From the NCBI RefSeq assembly GCF_000213555.1, contig NZ_GL891981.1, forward strand, positions 110,821 through 174,820: a stretch of 64,000 bases of DNA, in the 5' to 3' direction. A program made the position numbers and the translations under genes. Each line of letters opens with the position of its first letter. The first letter of the stretch is position 1. The notes below the pieces were generated by a model that saw nothing but the letters and a program-made list of their open reading frames with translations, was not told the origin of the DNA and searched no databases. Below, piece after piece: positions 17,598 through 27,483 of the stretch. The DNA comes from Dysgonomonas gadei ATCC BAA-286. Its GTDB lineage: Bacteria; Bacteroidota; Bacteroidia; Bacteroidales; Dysgonomonadaceae.

Positions 17598-20033
17598 CTA
17601 TTTCACTTCGAATTCATAAACACCTACCGATTCTTGTACAGGCAACTGGAATAGCAGGCGTACACTCTGGCTTGTTACAGGTTCGAATTCTATTTTGTTC
17701 AGCGCATTCTTTTCCGGTTTAGCCGGCGTTTTGGCGTTCACATTTACCCATTCTCCCTTATCGTCCTTGTATTGTACACCCCACGACAGAGGAATGCGGC
17801 AGCCGCCCCAAGGCCCGTCGTCGTACCAGAATACCGATGCAGTAGAGAATGTTTCAGGATTGTCGAAATCGTAGACAATCCATTCCTGTGAATTATTCTT
17901 CGGCCACAAGGTAAAGAACGGTACATGCCTGTCATTCGAGTCCTTCGGCCAATAACCGTCGTTTACACTGCTCATCGATTTGTTAGGAGACGAGGACGAT
18001 ACTTTCGCATTCGTACAGAAAGTCGGAGGTGGCAATGGGCGTGTCGATTCCACTGTGCGCGGTATCCATACAGCCATTTCACCCGAGCCACGGTTCGACC
18101 ATGCATAATACGGGATAGCGGTCAGGTGCTTGTCTTCTACAATTACGTTATTGTCTTTATCCCGCGATGCGCTTTTGGCATTTGCTTCCAGTTGCATGAT
18201 TCCGCTCAGCTTATCGGATAGGAAAGTTTCTGTAAATACGATATTATCGTCCAGTACGGCATTCAGTACACGGTCTTTATTATCTACCCATTCCAGGCAA
18301 TATACGATAGGGCCGCGCTCAATAGCTACTTTTCCCCTGTCGTCTTCTACTTTCTCGTTTGCCACGTCTTTGTGGACATCCATCGGGAATGATACATCTA
18401 TCTTATCTCCCTTTTTCCATTTCTGTGAAAGAGTTACATAACCGTTACTTCCTATTGTGTAATCTACATCTTTTCCGTTCACTTTTATCTTTACAGTTTC
18501 CTTTTTCGGATTCAGGTAAGTGTAAAGGTCGCTTGGTACAGGTTTATTCAATGCCCATCCCGGTATTCTCACCAGCACATCGAATTTCTCTGATTTCGCA
18601 GGGTCTACATTGATGGTTACATTGCCATCCCACGGATAACCGGTCTTCTGTGACAGATTGATTTTGTTTTTACCCAATTCTATTTCACCTTCGCTTTCTA
18701 CAAAAAGGCTCACATATATCTTATCATCTTTCTTAGCATATACATATCCCGGTATCGAAGGCATAAAGCGGCATACATTGCTCGGGCAACATGCACAGCC
18801 GAACCATTCGCTGCGTCCGTGCTGTCCCACCGATTCCAGCGGGTTCGGATAGAAGAAGCGATTGCCGTCGAGGTTGATACCCGAAATTAATCCGTTGTAT
18901 AAAGTACGTTCCAGCACATCATAATATTTCGAATCACCGTGAAGCAGGAACAATCTGTGATTCCAGTACACATTGGCGATAGCGGCGCAGGTTTCGCAGT
19001 AGGCCGACATATTCGGCAGTTCGTAATTCTTACCGAAAGCTTCGCCGTGGCCTGTTGCTCCGATGCCCCCTGTGATATATAATTTCTTGGTAACTACATT
19101 GTCCCAAATCTTGTCTATGGCGTGAAGGTAAGCCTCATTCCCGGTCAAAGCAGCCACATCGGCCATCCCTGAGTACATATAGGCAGCACGCACGGCATGT
19201 CCTACAGCTTCGTCCTGTTCGATGACAGGCTTGTGTGTCTGGCTATATTCGCCGCTGTGTCCGTGGCCTTTCAGGTCGAGGAAATATTTGGCGAGGTCGA
19301 GATATTCTTTTTTACCCGTCACACGGTACATCTTTGCCAGTCCCATTTCTACGATCTGATGTCCGGGTTCGTAAGCGAGTTTACCCGGCCCGAAGTCTTT
19401 TACCAGCAGGTCGGCATTTTTGATAGCCACATCGAGCAGGGAGCGTTTTCCTGTCGCCTGGTAATGAGCGACTGCCGCTTCGTACAAGTGACCGCAATTG
19501 TATAGCTCATGGCTGAGGTCAGGGTCTTTTTCCCAACGTTTTTCGCCTACCCATTCGTGCAGTTTACCCGGTTCTCCTGCAGTACGTGCCGTATATAGAT
19601 ATCCGTCAGGTTCCTGAGCCTTTTGTATGTAATAGATCAGAGTATCCATACGGGCTTCCAGTTCCTTATTAGGGAACATCTGAATAGAATAAGCCGCGCC
19701 TTCGATGATCTTATAAATATCGGTATCGTCGAAAGTCAGTTGAGTAGCAAAATAACCCGGTATCAGTTTACCCGCTTTCTTGAAATTATCTACCCGTCCT
19801 GTATTGTAACAATGGCCGAGAGCAATCGGTATTGTCACATCCTGATTGATACGGATACGCGGTGCCCAGAACTTATCCGAGAATTTAACTGAAGTAAAGG
19901 CTACCGGCTGGATAGGGTAGTCCTTATTGTCTCCTTTCTGCTCATGTACATGGTTGTGTCCGGGATGGTTGCATCCCCAGCCTGTTAGCCAGTAGCAGGT
20001 GAGTAAAAGAACTACTAAACTTAATTTTTTCAT
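17598..20033 (-). CDS. GH127 beta-L-arabinofuranosidase lipoprotein (first of two)
   Basis: This 811-residue protein has a lipoprotein signal (lipobox TGWGC, Cys21). The GH127 (alpha/alpha)6 barrel and its cysteine-zinc centre are complete: acid/base Glu331 in GEAFG, Glu347 and Cys349 in CETC, and Cys415-Cys416 in FGCACCPSN. These map at near-constant spacing onto Glu322, Glu338, Cys340 and Cys417-Cys418 of bifidobacterial HypBA1, where Cys417 is the nucleophile. The C-terminal 150 or so residues, absent from HypBA1, look like a discoidin (F5/8 type C) sandwich (EWIVYDFDNPETFSTASVFW). The enzyme probably removes terminal beta-L-Araf residues such as those on hydroxyproline. It is the last gene of the operon, 21 bases after GH43. 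Confidence 0.93.
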   Translation of the reverse strand: MKKLSLVVLLLTCYWLTGWGCNHPGHNHVHEQKGDNKDYPIQPVAFTSVKFSDKFWAPRIRINQDVTIPIALGHCYNTGRVDNFKKAGKLIPGYFATQLTFDDTDIYKIIEGAAYSIQMFPNKELEARMDTLIYYIQKAQEPDGYLYTARTAGEPGKLHEWVGEKRWEKDPDLSHELYNCGHLYEAAVAHYQATGKRSLLDVAIKNADLLVKDFGPGKLAYEPGHQIVEMGLAKMYRVTGKKEYLDLAKYFLDLKGHGHSGEYSQTHKPVIEQDEAVGHAVRAAYMYSGMADVAALTGNEAYLHAIDKIWDNVVTKKLYITGGIGATGHGEAFGKNYELPNMSAYCETCAAIANVYWNHRLFLLHGDSKYYDVLERTLYNGLISGINLDGNRFFYPNPLESVGQHGRSEWFGCACCPSNVCRFMPSIPGYVYAKKDDKIYVSLFVESEGEIELGKNKINLSQKTGYPWDGNVTINVDPAKSEKFDVLVRIPGWALNKPVPSDLYTYLNPKKETVKIKVNGKDVDYTIGSNGYVTLSQKWKKGDKIDVSFPMDVHKDVANEKVEDDRGKVAIERGPIVYCLEWVDNKDRVLNAVLDDNIVFTETFLSDKLSGIMQLEANAKSASRDKDNNVIVEDKHLTAIPYYAWSNRGSGEMAVWIPRTVESTRPLPPPTFCTNAKVSSSSPNKSMSSVNDGYWPKDSNDRHVPFFTLWPKNNSQEWIVYDFDNPETFSTASVFWYDDGPWGGCRIPLSWGVQYKDDKGEWVNVNAKTPAKPEKNALNKIEFEPVTSQSVRLLFQLPVQESVGVYEFEVK

Positions 20034-20054
20034 AGCTATATCTGTTTTGTTATA

Positions 20055-22139
20055 TTATTTTCCTTGATTATAAAGTTCCGATATTTCATTCTGTGTCAAT
20101 GGTGTATCATAGAACCTGAGAGAGTTGAGGTATCCGGTGAAACGATGTTCTCCATCAAATTTAGTACCTAAAGTAATTTTTTCGCTTTTTCCTACACGCA
20201 GAAAAATATCCTTTTCTTTTACAAATATACCGTTAATATATATTTTTTCCTTATATCCATCGAAGGTAACAACTATATGTTTCCAGTCCCCGTCGGTTCT
20301 AATATCTTTGATTCCCATATCTTCGTACCAGCCGTGATGCATGGTGATTCCGCTGCGGGGACTGCTTCCATACCCGAAGATTATTTTCTCCAGTTCGCCA
20401 TACGATTCGTTGATATCGAGTATACATTCGTTTTCTTTCGGATTTTCGGATGCTATCCATGCTGAAATGCTGTAAGGTGCATTGCCTGTCATAGTTTCGG
20501 GCAATCCGAAATCAGACCTGAACTGCTGATATCCATTAAATGCGAAAGCCGTTTTGCTCTTATAGTTTTTGATAGGAACAGCCATAGAGAAAGCGTCGAA
20601 TCCTTCTTTTTTGTTCTTTTCGTTAAATATCCTTGCCACCAGAGAGCCTGCAGGATAACTGTTTGCATTGATTTCGAACAGTAATCCTTGTCTTTTCGGC
20701 GTGGCTACCTTTGCCTGCTTGTCGAATGGCTGGCTGTTATTCGGGAATGGGTCTTCTCCTTCTGAGAATACTTTTATATTCCATACGGCAGGGAATAAAC
20801 CATTTTTCTCGTTTCCTGTAACTGTCAGTCGGATATACCTTGCTTTTACATCGCCATGGTCTGTCATCGGGCTTCCGGCAAGTATATTATTGCGTTTGTC
20901 AGAAAAAACCGTCCATATTTTACCATCGGCAGATGTTTCATAGAAATATTGATAAAATGATGTGGCATGTTCGAATTGTGTCCATATACGTTTAATATTC
21001 TGTTCTTTACCTAAATCCAGTTCTATCCATTCATCTTTGTAGCAGCTTTCGGCACGCCAAAGTGTAGCATTATTATCATCTACGGCATATTCGGGTTTAA
21101 AATTCTCATCGTAATACGATGAGGCTTTTACCCTTGCCCCGAAAGCGATATTCTTATATGGATTAGAATCTTTCTGTAAGAACCCGATTCCTTTATGTCC
21201 TGCATCTACTTTTTGTATGCGTCCGTCCTTATCGAATTCGAGTTTGTCGGCTGCTATCTGTCTGAAAAAGCCACGTGTCGATTGCGGAATGTTATGCCTG
21301 TGGTAAACGATATAATAGTCGTCACCCTCTTGCAGTATACTGTGATGCCCCGGCCCATGAATGGTGCTGTCGGCACTTGTAGACAGTATCGGATTATTGT
21401 CTGCAAATTCGAAAGGTCCCATTGGCCCTACCTTGCTGGTCGCATATTGCACGCGGTAAGTATGGTCGTGGCACGAACCCGAAGAATAAGTCAGGTAATA
21501 AATATCATTGCGTTTGAATACATACGGCGCTTCAAAAAAATCGGTAGCCTGTGTATTCGGTATCAGCGTAGTATCTACAAGGTTTTTCATATCGGCGCTC
21601 AGTTTGCCTACACCGCAGCCGTGATCTTTGTATATTCCCCATGTACCCCAATAGAGGTAGGTAGAGCCATCGTCATCGATGAAACTTTGTGCATCGAGGG
21701 TAATGGACATTTTCACATAACGGTCGGGAATAAGTACTGCCTCATCCGGGCCGAGTATATTTGTCCACGGGCCTGTGGGATTATCCGATACCCCGCAGAA
21801 TATTTTACATGCCTGACTATAATAATTATAATATCGTCCGTCGGTACCCTGCATCACGTCCGGCGCCCATATCTGGTTGGCTGTTGGCCAGTTCATCGGT
21901 TCGATAGTCCAGTTTACAAAATCTTTTGATTTCCAAACCTGTGCAGGGCCTACACCCAGCCCTGTGCCGTCGGTAGTGGCATAGATATAATATGTATCTC
22001 CGAACTTACGGACTGTGGGGTCGGCAAAGTAACCCGGAATAATAGGGTTTCCTGCTCCCGGAGTATTATATTTTACTTCCTGCCCATACAATGTATGGAA
22101 AGAAAGAATAAACAATAGGATATATAAGGCCTTTTTCAT
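20055..22139 (-). CDS. GH43 glycosidase with discoidin and LamG-type domains
   Basis: I chose the start at 22139 because the next residues (MKKALYILLFILSF) form a normal signal peptide ending at YGQ; an upstream start at 22166 would overlap the preceding gene. The 694-residue protein has a five-bladed GH43 propeller (about 25-330) with base Asp40 (YFADPTV), pKa modulator Asp149 (TLDAQSF) and acid Glu203 (FFEAPYV). An F5/8 type C domain (about 340-460) and a concanavalin-like LamG-type domain at the C terminus follow. GH43 enzymes are mostly alpha-L-arabinofuranosidases, xylosidases or galactosidases. In this operon an alpha-L-arabinofuranosidase that trims alpha-Araf caps is the most economical guess. 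Confidence 0.9.
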   Translation of the reverse strand: MKKALYILLFILSFHTLYGQEVKYNTPGAGNPIIPGYFADPTVRKFGDTYYIYATTDGTGLGVGPAQVWKSKDFVNWTIEPMNWPTANQIWAPDVMQGTDGRYYNYYSQACKIFCGVSDNPTGPWTNILGPDEAVLIPDRYVKMSITLDAQSFIDDDGSTYLYWGTWGIYKDHGCGVGKLSADMKNLVDTTLIPNTQATDFFEAPYVFKRNDIYYLTYSSGSCHDHTYRVQYATSKVGPMGPFEFADNNPILSTSADSTIHGPGHHSILQEGDDYYIVYHRHNIPQSTRGFFRQIAADKLEFDKDGRIQKVDAGHKGIGFLQKDSNPYKNIAFGARVKASSYYDENFKPEYAVDDNNATLWRAESCYKDEWIELDLGKEQNIKRIWTQFEHATSFYQYFYETSADGKIWTVFSDKRNNILAGSPMTDHGDVKARYIRLTVTGNEKNGLFPAVWNIKVFSEGEDPFPNNSQPFDKQAKVATPKRQGLLFEINANSYPAGSLVARIFNEKNKKEGFDAFSMAVPIKNYKSKTAFAFNGYQQFRSDFGLPETMTGNAPYSISAWIASENPKENECILDINESYGELEKIIFGYGSSPRSGITMHHGWYEDMGIKDIRTDGDWKHIVVTFDGYKEKIYINGIFVKEKDIFLRVGKSEKITLGTKFDGEHRFTGYLNSLRFYDTPLTQNEISELYNQGK

Positions 22140-22143
22140 ATTG

Positions 22144-22971
22144 TTACAGATTAGTCTTGTTATCACTGCATAAATCCAATTCTATTTTGGGAAAATATTG
22201 CAATAAAAGGTTATACATGTCGGGGTCATATTCTTTCAGTTTCTCCCGTGTGTTAATAGAATTATGTACTCCATTTGGTTCGGCCGAATATTTATTGCAG
22301 TCGAAAAATGATTGCACTGTTTCTGCAAAATACTCTTCTTTGTTGCTGATAGCATACGTATTTTCCCACAAACCTTTTTCTATCGCTTTCAGCCGCAATG
22401 CTTCCAGTTCGTTGTCGAAATTTGGATTTATACCCAGAATACCCACCATATGAATGATATGTGCAAATTCGTGTACAAGAATGCTTTCCCCCTTATATCT
22501 ATCGCCGGACAGACAAATCACATTCTCCTCGCCGCAACTGGCACTGAAGTCGTGTTCGGGTGCTCCGCCGAAGCCGCGTGCCCGCTTGTTCCAGTAAGCA
22601 ATGTTTTCGGGAGTATCGCATATTTCCTTATATTCGGGAATATCGCAGACTTCTTCCTTTTCTCCGATAATCATTACCTTACAGCCTTTGGCTATCATGG
22701 CTTTCTTCACATCTTCGCGTTTTGATAATACCTGAGAAATCACTTTACTTGCCCTGACGAGCGCTGAGTCGTTTACATTTGCCGACGATACTACGGGAAT
22801 TCCCCCGGCATCTACATATTTTTTGTAGAAAGGGTCTATGCCTAGTGTATCGGGTACAGCGGTAACCTTGACTTCATCGGAAGAAAGCTGCCCCTTTTTG
22901 TCGGAGCAGCTATAAAGAGATATTATCAGTAATATAGAAAAGAATGAATATAGTAATCCTGTTTTCATCAT
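22144..22971 (-). CDS. HExxH metallopeptidase-like lipoprotein
   Basis: This 275-residue protein has a lipobox (ISLYSC) and therefore probably sits on the outer membrane. HEFAH (His167, Glu168, His171) is followed about 42-46 residues later by KEEYFAET, giving Glu213 or Glu217 as the likely third zinc ligand, the arrangement of gluzincins. Several cysteines (CGEENVIC, CDIP, EICDTP) could form disulfides. I do not recognise a named family; similar HExxH proteins with an EYFAE motif occur in Bacteroidetes and Planctomycetes PULs. Position between GH127 and GH43, with a 10-base gap to the former, makes co-transcription certain. Peptide cleavage of a glycoprotein substrate is an inference. Confidence 0.82.
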   Translation of the reverse strand: MMKTGLLYSFFSILLIISLYSCSDKKGQLSSDEVKVTAVPDTLGIDPFYKKYVDAGGIPVVSSANVNDSALVRASKVISQVLSKREDVKKAMIAKGCKVMIIGEKEEVCDIPEYKEICDTPENIAYWNKRARGFGGAPEHDFSASCGEENVICLSGDRYKGESILVHEFAHIIHMVGILGINPNFDNELEALRLKAIEKGLWENTYAISNKEEYFAETVQSFFDCNKYSAEPNGVHNSINTREKLKEYDPDMYNLLLQYFPKIELDLCSDNKTNL

Positions 22972-22981
22972 TGCTTCTGTT

Positions 22982-25447
22982 CTATGGGTTAACTTTCCAT
23001 TCTATGACACCGCCCGAATACCCCTTGCGGCCTACATCTACTACCTGAGGCCCGTTTTCATCCGAAGCACCTTCGGCTTTCGGTCTTTGCAACTGGGCTA
23101 CCAGCTTCAATTCTGTAGTGGTTATTGGCTCAAAGGTCACCTTATTGTATTTGTCGATTTCCGTGCCGTAAGACGAAGTGTTTTTAACTTCTTTCCATGC
23201 GTTTCCGTCTTTATACAGCAACTTCCATGATTCGGGAGCTTTGTAAATAACATCGTAATGCTCGAATGCGAGCCAATATACTTCCACGCTCGATACTTTC
23301 TGTGGTTTCTGAAACTTATATCCGATAGATTCTTCTGTTCCTGCCTTGAGCCACCAGTAGTGGTACGGGGTATTAATATCGTCAGAAGACTTCGGTTCGA
23401 ACTGGTCGTTGAATCCCCATCCGCCTATCTGCAAGGCCTGAGATGCGATAGTAGGTTCGGGTTTTGGAATAGCGTATTGAGATGTTTCGGGTGTCCATAC
23501 TACCAACTGCCCCTGTCCGCGATTGTTCCATGTGCTGTAAGGGATAGCCTTGAACGTAAATGGTTTTTCTATTGTGTTGCCATTTACCGAATCTTTCTCT
23601 ACCGAATAAGCGTTTCCTTCGAGTACCATAACGCCGTTCAGCAGATTCTTTTCGAAATGAGACTCGATTTTCGAATCACGCGGAATCACTACATCAAATA
23701 GATAATCTTTCTTCTGGTCTATACTTTCCAGTCCATAAACAATGGGGCCACGCTCCATAGATAAAAGGCCTTCATCGTATTTCACTTCTTTATGTGCCTG
23801 TACTCTTCTTACCGGCATATCCATATGTATGGAGATTTTATCTCCGGCCTTCCATTCACGTTCGATAACCGCGTATCCGCCCCGGATTTTTTTCTTTGCA
23901 TCTTGTCCGTTTACCGAAATCTTGACTTCCGGTTTTGCTCCGTCAACATATTGATACAGGTCGGAAGGAACAGGCTGTCCTTTTGCCCATCCCGGAATAC
24001 GAACCAGCATGGTAAACTTCTCTTTCGCCGCAGGATTTACTTCTATTTCTACTTCTCCCTGCCATGGATATTTGGTCTTCTGTACCAGTTCCACCTCATT
24101 GTTATCCACTTTGATTTTGGAATTCCCTTCCACAAACAGGTTTACATAAATATCTTTTTTATTTACAGCATATGCATATCCCGGAACAGAAGCCATAAAG
24201 CGGGTAACATTTCCCGGACAGCATGCACAACCGAACCAAGGTGCACGTTCGAATCCTCCGTCCGATGCCAGCGGATTTCCATAGAAGAATTTATCTCCGC
24301 TCAGGGAAACTCCCGCTATCAGTCCGTTGTAAAGAGCTCTCTCCAGTATATCTACATATTTGGATTCACCTGTGGCAAGGAACATGCGCTGATTCCAGTA
24401 TACATTGGCTATCGATGCACATGTCTCGCAATAGTTATTGAAGTTATTCAGTTCGTAATCAGGGCCGAATCCTTCGCCCTGTGCCCGCGAACCAATGCCC
24501 CCTATGATATATAGCTTCTTGCTCGCCATATTATCCCATACACGGTTCACAGCATCGAACAGTTTATGGTCGTGCTGCATAGAAGCTACATCCGTTACTC
24601 CCGAATAGAGGTATCCGGCGCGTACGGCGTGCCCTACGATTTCCTCCTGTTCGAGTATCGGCATATGGTCCTGGCTATATGGACTGAGCCTGTGCCCATC
24701 GGTACCACGTCCTGTTTCGTCGACAAAGTAACGCGCCATATCCAGATACTTCTTATCATCGGTTACACTGTATAGTTTTACCAAAGCCATTTCTACGATC
24801 GGATGTCCCGACGGAACATGCTTTTGTCCTTCGTTAGGGCCGAATACCTGACAAACGAGGTCGGCATTCTTGATGGCCACATCTAATAATGTCCTCTTCT
24901 GAGTTGCCTGATAATGGGCAACGGCTGCTTCGTAAAGGTGACCGCTGTTATATAATTCGTGGCTGTTGATTTTCTCCCAGCGGGAACTTCCCCACCAACC
25001 CGACAGGCGTGTACATTTGTTGGTGACGCAGGTGGTAAGATAGCCATCCGGCTCTTGAGCTGCTGCAATAAGAGTGATTACACTATCGAGGTATGCGTCT
25101 AATTTCGGATCGTATTTTACGGCGAGGGAATAAGATGCTCCCTCTATAATTTTGTAAGGGTCGGTATCGTCGAAGGAGAAATCCCCTTTGTGTTCACCCT
25201 TTATAAGTCCTCCTGCCAATGCAAAGTTGTCGAACCGTCCATTGATTTCACACTGATGAAATGCCGACGGGATAGAAACCGTCCGGTTGATTTCCATACG
25301 CGGCAGCCAGAATTCGTCAGTAAAATGAACATCTGTAAACGGAACTTCCTTGATTTCGCCGAGCTTTACAGCTGATGGCTCCTCCATAGTTTCACACGAG
25401 AACATTAGCCCTGCAGTAACAAGAATTAATGCTAGTTTTTCTTTCAT
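22982..25447 (-). CDS. GH127 beta-L-arabinofuranosidase lipoprotein (second)
   Basis: This 821-residue lipoprotein (lipobox LMFSC) is a diverged paralogue of the protein at 17598. The catalytic set is complete: Glu325 in GEGFG, Glu341 and Cys343 in CETC, and Cys409-Cys410 in FGCACCPGN. Like its paralogue it has a C-terminal beta-sandwich extension (about 680-821), probably discoidin-like. Two GH127 enzymes in one operon imply two different beta-L-Araf linkages, for example beta-1,2-Araf and the beta-Araf to hydroxyproline bond, or different chain lengths. It begins 13 bases after the DUF6055/DUF4859 gene. Confidence 0.93.
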   Translation of the reverse strand: MKEKLALILVTAGLMFSCETMEEPSAVKLGEIKEVPFTDVHFTDEFWLPRMEINRTVSIPSAFHQCEINGRFDNFALAGGLIKGEHKGDFSFDDTDPYKIIEGASYSLAVKYDPKLDAYLDSVITLIAAAQEPDGYLTTCVTNKCTRLSGWWGSSRWEKINSHELYNSGHLYEAAVAHYQATQKRTLLDVAIKNADLVCQVFGPNEGQKHVPSGHPIVEMALVKLYSVTDDKKYLDMARYFVDETGRGTDGHRLSPYSQDHMPILEQEEIVGHAVRAGYLYSGVTDVASMQHDHKLFDAVNRVWDNMASKKLYIIGGIGSRAQGEGFGPDYELNNFNNYCETCASIANVYWNQRMFLATGESKYVDILERALYNGLIAGVSLSGDKFFYGNPLASDGGFERAPWFGCACCPGNVTRFMASVPGYAYAVNKKDIYVNLFVEGNSKIKVDNNEVELVQKTKYPWQGEVEIEVNPAAKEKFTMLVRIPGWAKGQPVPSDLYQYVDGAKPEVKISVNGQDAKKKIRGGYAVIEREWKAGDKISIHMDMPVRRVQAHKEVKYDEGLLSMERGPIVYGLESIDQKKDYLFDVVIPRDSKIESHFEKNLLNGVMVLEGNAYSVEKDSVNGNTIEKPFTFKAIPYSTWNNRGQGQLVVWTPETSQYAIPKPEPTIASQALQIGGWGFNDQFEPKSSDDINTPYHYWWLKAGTEESIGYKFQKPQKVSSVEVYWLAFEHYDVIYKAPESWKLLYKDGNAWKEVKNTSSYGTEIDKYNKVTFEPITTTELKLVAQLQRPKAEGASDENGPQVVDVGRKGYSGGVIEWKVNP

Positions 25448-25460
25448 GTATCTTTAGTTT

Positions 25461-27479
25461 TTATTGAATAGTAACATTGAATGTAAATGTTGCCTGTACC
25501 GTTTTTCCGGCCTCATATTCGTATACTAATGCCTGCCGGATGGTATACTTATCTCCTGATGAAGAATGCCCCGGATATTGCCCTATTGTAAATGTGAAAC
25601 CGGACTCGGAATATTCCGAGAATACTTTGCTGACATCTCCCCAGTTGCATACATTTCCTGCGGCATCGAACCAGTGTCCGTAGCCATTCGCCGTAGTTGT
25701 GGCATTCAGGCTCCCGCTACTCTCCACGGCATAGAATTTGATGCTTTTACCTAAGGCAGATGTTATTTCGCCCGGTTGAAGCACGAATGCCCTTGCCAGT
25801 TTTACCAATTCGGTATAATCCAGGCTGACGGTTCCTCCGGTATATTCCGTTGCACTTGCAGGGAAGCGTGCATCGAATGTAAACTCAGTGTTTTCATGCT
25901 TTTCATCTCCTGTAAAATTGATATTTCCCAGAACGTCCGTATTGGCAAAACTTATTTTATATGGCCACTGTTCATCATTGCTTTCGTCTTCATCCCAGGG
26001 ATGCGATTTGTATGAACCCGGTGCACCTAATACGACGAACCATAGTTTTTCGCAGTTTGCAGGGATTGTGAATTCCACATCGGCTTTCGCTTTCCGGTTC
26101 ATTTCGCCATATACACGCTGTCCGTTGCTCAGCAGTGCTACATATCCGTAACGCCATCCTGCTCTCGTTAGACTACCGTTATTGTATTTGGTCACAGTGC
26201 TGGTTTTCTCACCGATGGTACATATCCCCGGATCGCCGGAAGCCAGTGAAGAACCCGGTTGCAGGCCTTCGAAGGAAGTAGTGACAACTGTTCCCTCTGC
26301 CGGTACATTCAATGGAATAACGTTGTATCCTGTTGTACCCGGGCAATGGCTATATGCTACCTGATAACTTTTATCAGGGAGGGTATAGAGTTTATAGCTG
26401 TGCTTGCCTATATAGTTGCTCCCATTGGTGCGGATGGCATCTATATCCCACGTTACAAAGCGGGTGGCAGCATCATACATTTCGGCATTGAAGTTATCCA
26501 TGCTCAGGTTGCTGAGACGGATATGTGCTTCCATCGGGTCTTCCGGGCTAACGGCTTCGCGCCATAGTTTACCTATGTAGTCTATCCCGTGCTTATCCGT
26601 CCAGTAATAGTGGATGAAATAGCTGGCATAGCGTTGCCACTCGTGTCCGGTATGACGGAAATAGTTATCCATGTATACGTTGAAGTTATAAGACTCGAAA
26701 GCTTCCGTCGGATATGATTGGAAAGATTGCCATTGTGCGGTCTGTTCCCAAAATCCATTACCTCCGTTGCCTCCGTATCCATATCGGAATCCACGGGTGA
26801 AGTCGTTGGAACTTCCGTTCGCAATCAGGTCGGCGTAGACCTGATACTGGAAACTGTGCCCGATTTCGTGGGCAATCGTCGAGCCTACGGGTTTGCAGGT
26901 GCTTGGATTCACCCACAGCCCGCCGATGATGTCGTCGTATCCTCCGCCTGTCGCCAGCCATTCGGTCTGGTAAAGCATATAAATCTGCATCTTGTATTTG
27001 TCGAGATTGGATTTACCTTTACCTGTTTCTGCAAATTTCAGCGTGTTGATATTTGTCTCATAATAAGTTTCTGCCTTCTTTAGCAGATCGTCTATATCTA
27101 CGCGCAATGCTTCGGAAACCGTCGATGCATTGGGATTGTCCCCGAATCCTTTTTCCCAAAAGACTATAAAGTGGTCTGACTGCTTGCTGCGTACAAACGA
27201 CCATTTGCTGTCTGCCCGGAGCATATCCATACTGCTGAACTCCTTCGGTTTATAAATTTTTTCATAGTCTTGTATATCTTCAGGTTTCAGAACAGTGACT
27301 GTATCTATTTTTGTTGTGTCTTCAGGTTCGGGTTCAGGTATTACTATATCTTCCTTACTATCGCTGCAACCGGATAAAGCAGTACTTGTAATTCCGGCGA
27401 TAAGAAAGAAAAAAAGTGCGTAGAAGCATAAGCCTGCCATGGCAGGCTTATGTAATTTTATATTGAATCTGAACAACAT
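25461..27479 (-). CDS. DUF6055-like zincin lipoprotein with C-terminal DUF4859 module
   Basis: The start at 27479 lies 4 bases past the upstream stop; a longer start at 27533 would overlap the upstream gene and precede an unsuitable leader. From 27479 the protein has 672 residues, with a membrane or lipoprotein signal (ITSTALSGC). A zincin-like domain carries HEIGHSFQ (His204, Glu205, His208) and a candidate third ligand Glu245 in GFWEQTAQW; this resembles M60-like peptidases in motif but I assign it to DUF6055 from memory. The C-terminal 90 residues (GYGHWFDAAGNVCNWGD, FTIGQYPGH) are the same DUF4859 module found three times in the adjacent lipoprotein. Likely a surface peptidase or binding protein for glycoprotein. 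Confidence 0.85.
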   Translation of the reverse strand: MLFRFNIKLHKPAMAGLCFYALFFFLIAGITSTALSGCSDSKEDIVIPEPEPEDTTKIDTVTVLKPEDIQDYEKIYKPKEFSSMDMLRADSKWSFVRSKQSDHFIVFWEKGFGDNPNASTVSEALRVDIDDLLKKAETYYETNINTLKFAETGKGKSNLDKYKMQIYMLYQTEWLATGGGYDDIIGGLWVNPSTCKPVGSTIAHEIGHSFQYQVYADLIANGSSNDFTRGFRYGYGGNGGNGFWEQTAQWQSFQSYPTEAFESYNFNVYMDNYFRHTGHEWQRYASYFIHYYWTDKHGIDYIGKLWREAVSPEDPMEAHIRLSNLSMDNFNAEMYDAATRFVTWDIDAIRTNGSNYIGKHSYKLYTLPDKSYQVAYSHCPGTTGYNVIPLNVPAEGTVVTTSFEGLQPGSSLASGDPGICTIGEKTSTVTKYNNGSLTRAGWRYGYVALLSNGQRVYGEMNRKAKADVEFTIPANCEKLWFVVLGAPGSYKSHPWDEDESNDEQWPYKISFANTDVLGNINFTGDEKHENTEFTFDARFPASATEYTGGTVSLDYTELVKLARAFVLQPGEITSALGKSIKFYAVESSGSLNATTTANGYGHWFDAAGNVCNWGDVSKVFSEYSESGFTFTIGQYPGHSSSGDKYTIRQALVYEYEAGKTVQATFTFNVTIQ
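27427..27452. repeat. 26-bp perfect palindrome over the leader of the DUF6055 gene
   Basis: CATAAGCCTGCCATGGCAGGCTTATG equals its own reverse complement over all 26 bases. It encodes residues 10-18 of the long signal region of the DUF6055-like protein, and its centre is an in-frame ATG that could be an alternative start. In mRNA it would fold into a strong hairpin close to the translation start. Confidence 0.9.
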
Positions 27480-27483
27480 GATA

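Noticed and set aside
21195..21929. 244-residue plus-strand open frame opposite GH43
   Set aside because: It is fully antisense to a GH43 gene with all catalytic residues, has no recognisable domain, and its length is explained by codon composition of the real gene.
23792..24514. 240-residue plus-strand open frame opposite GH127
   Set aside because: It is antisense to the catalytic centre of a complete GH127 gene and has no protein-like features.
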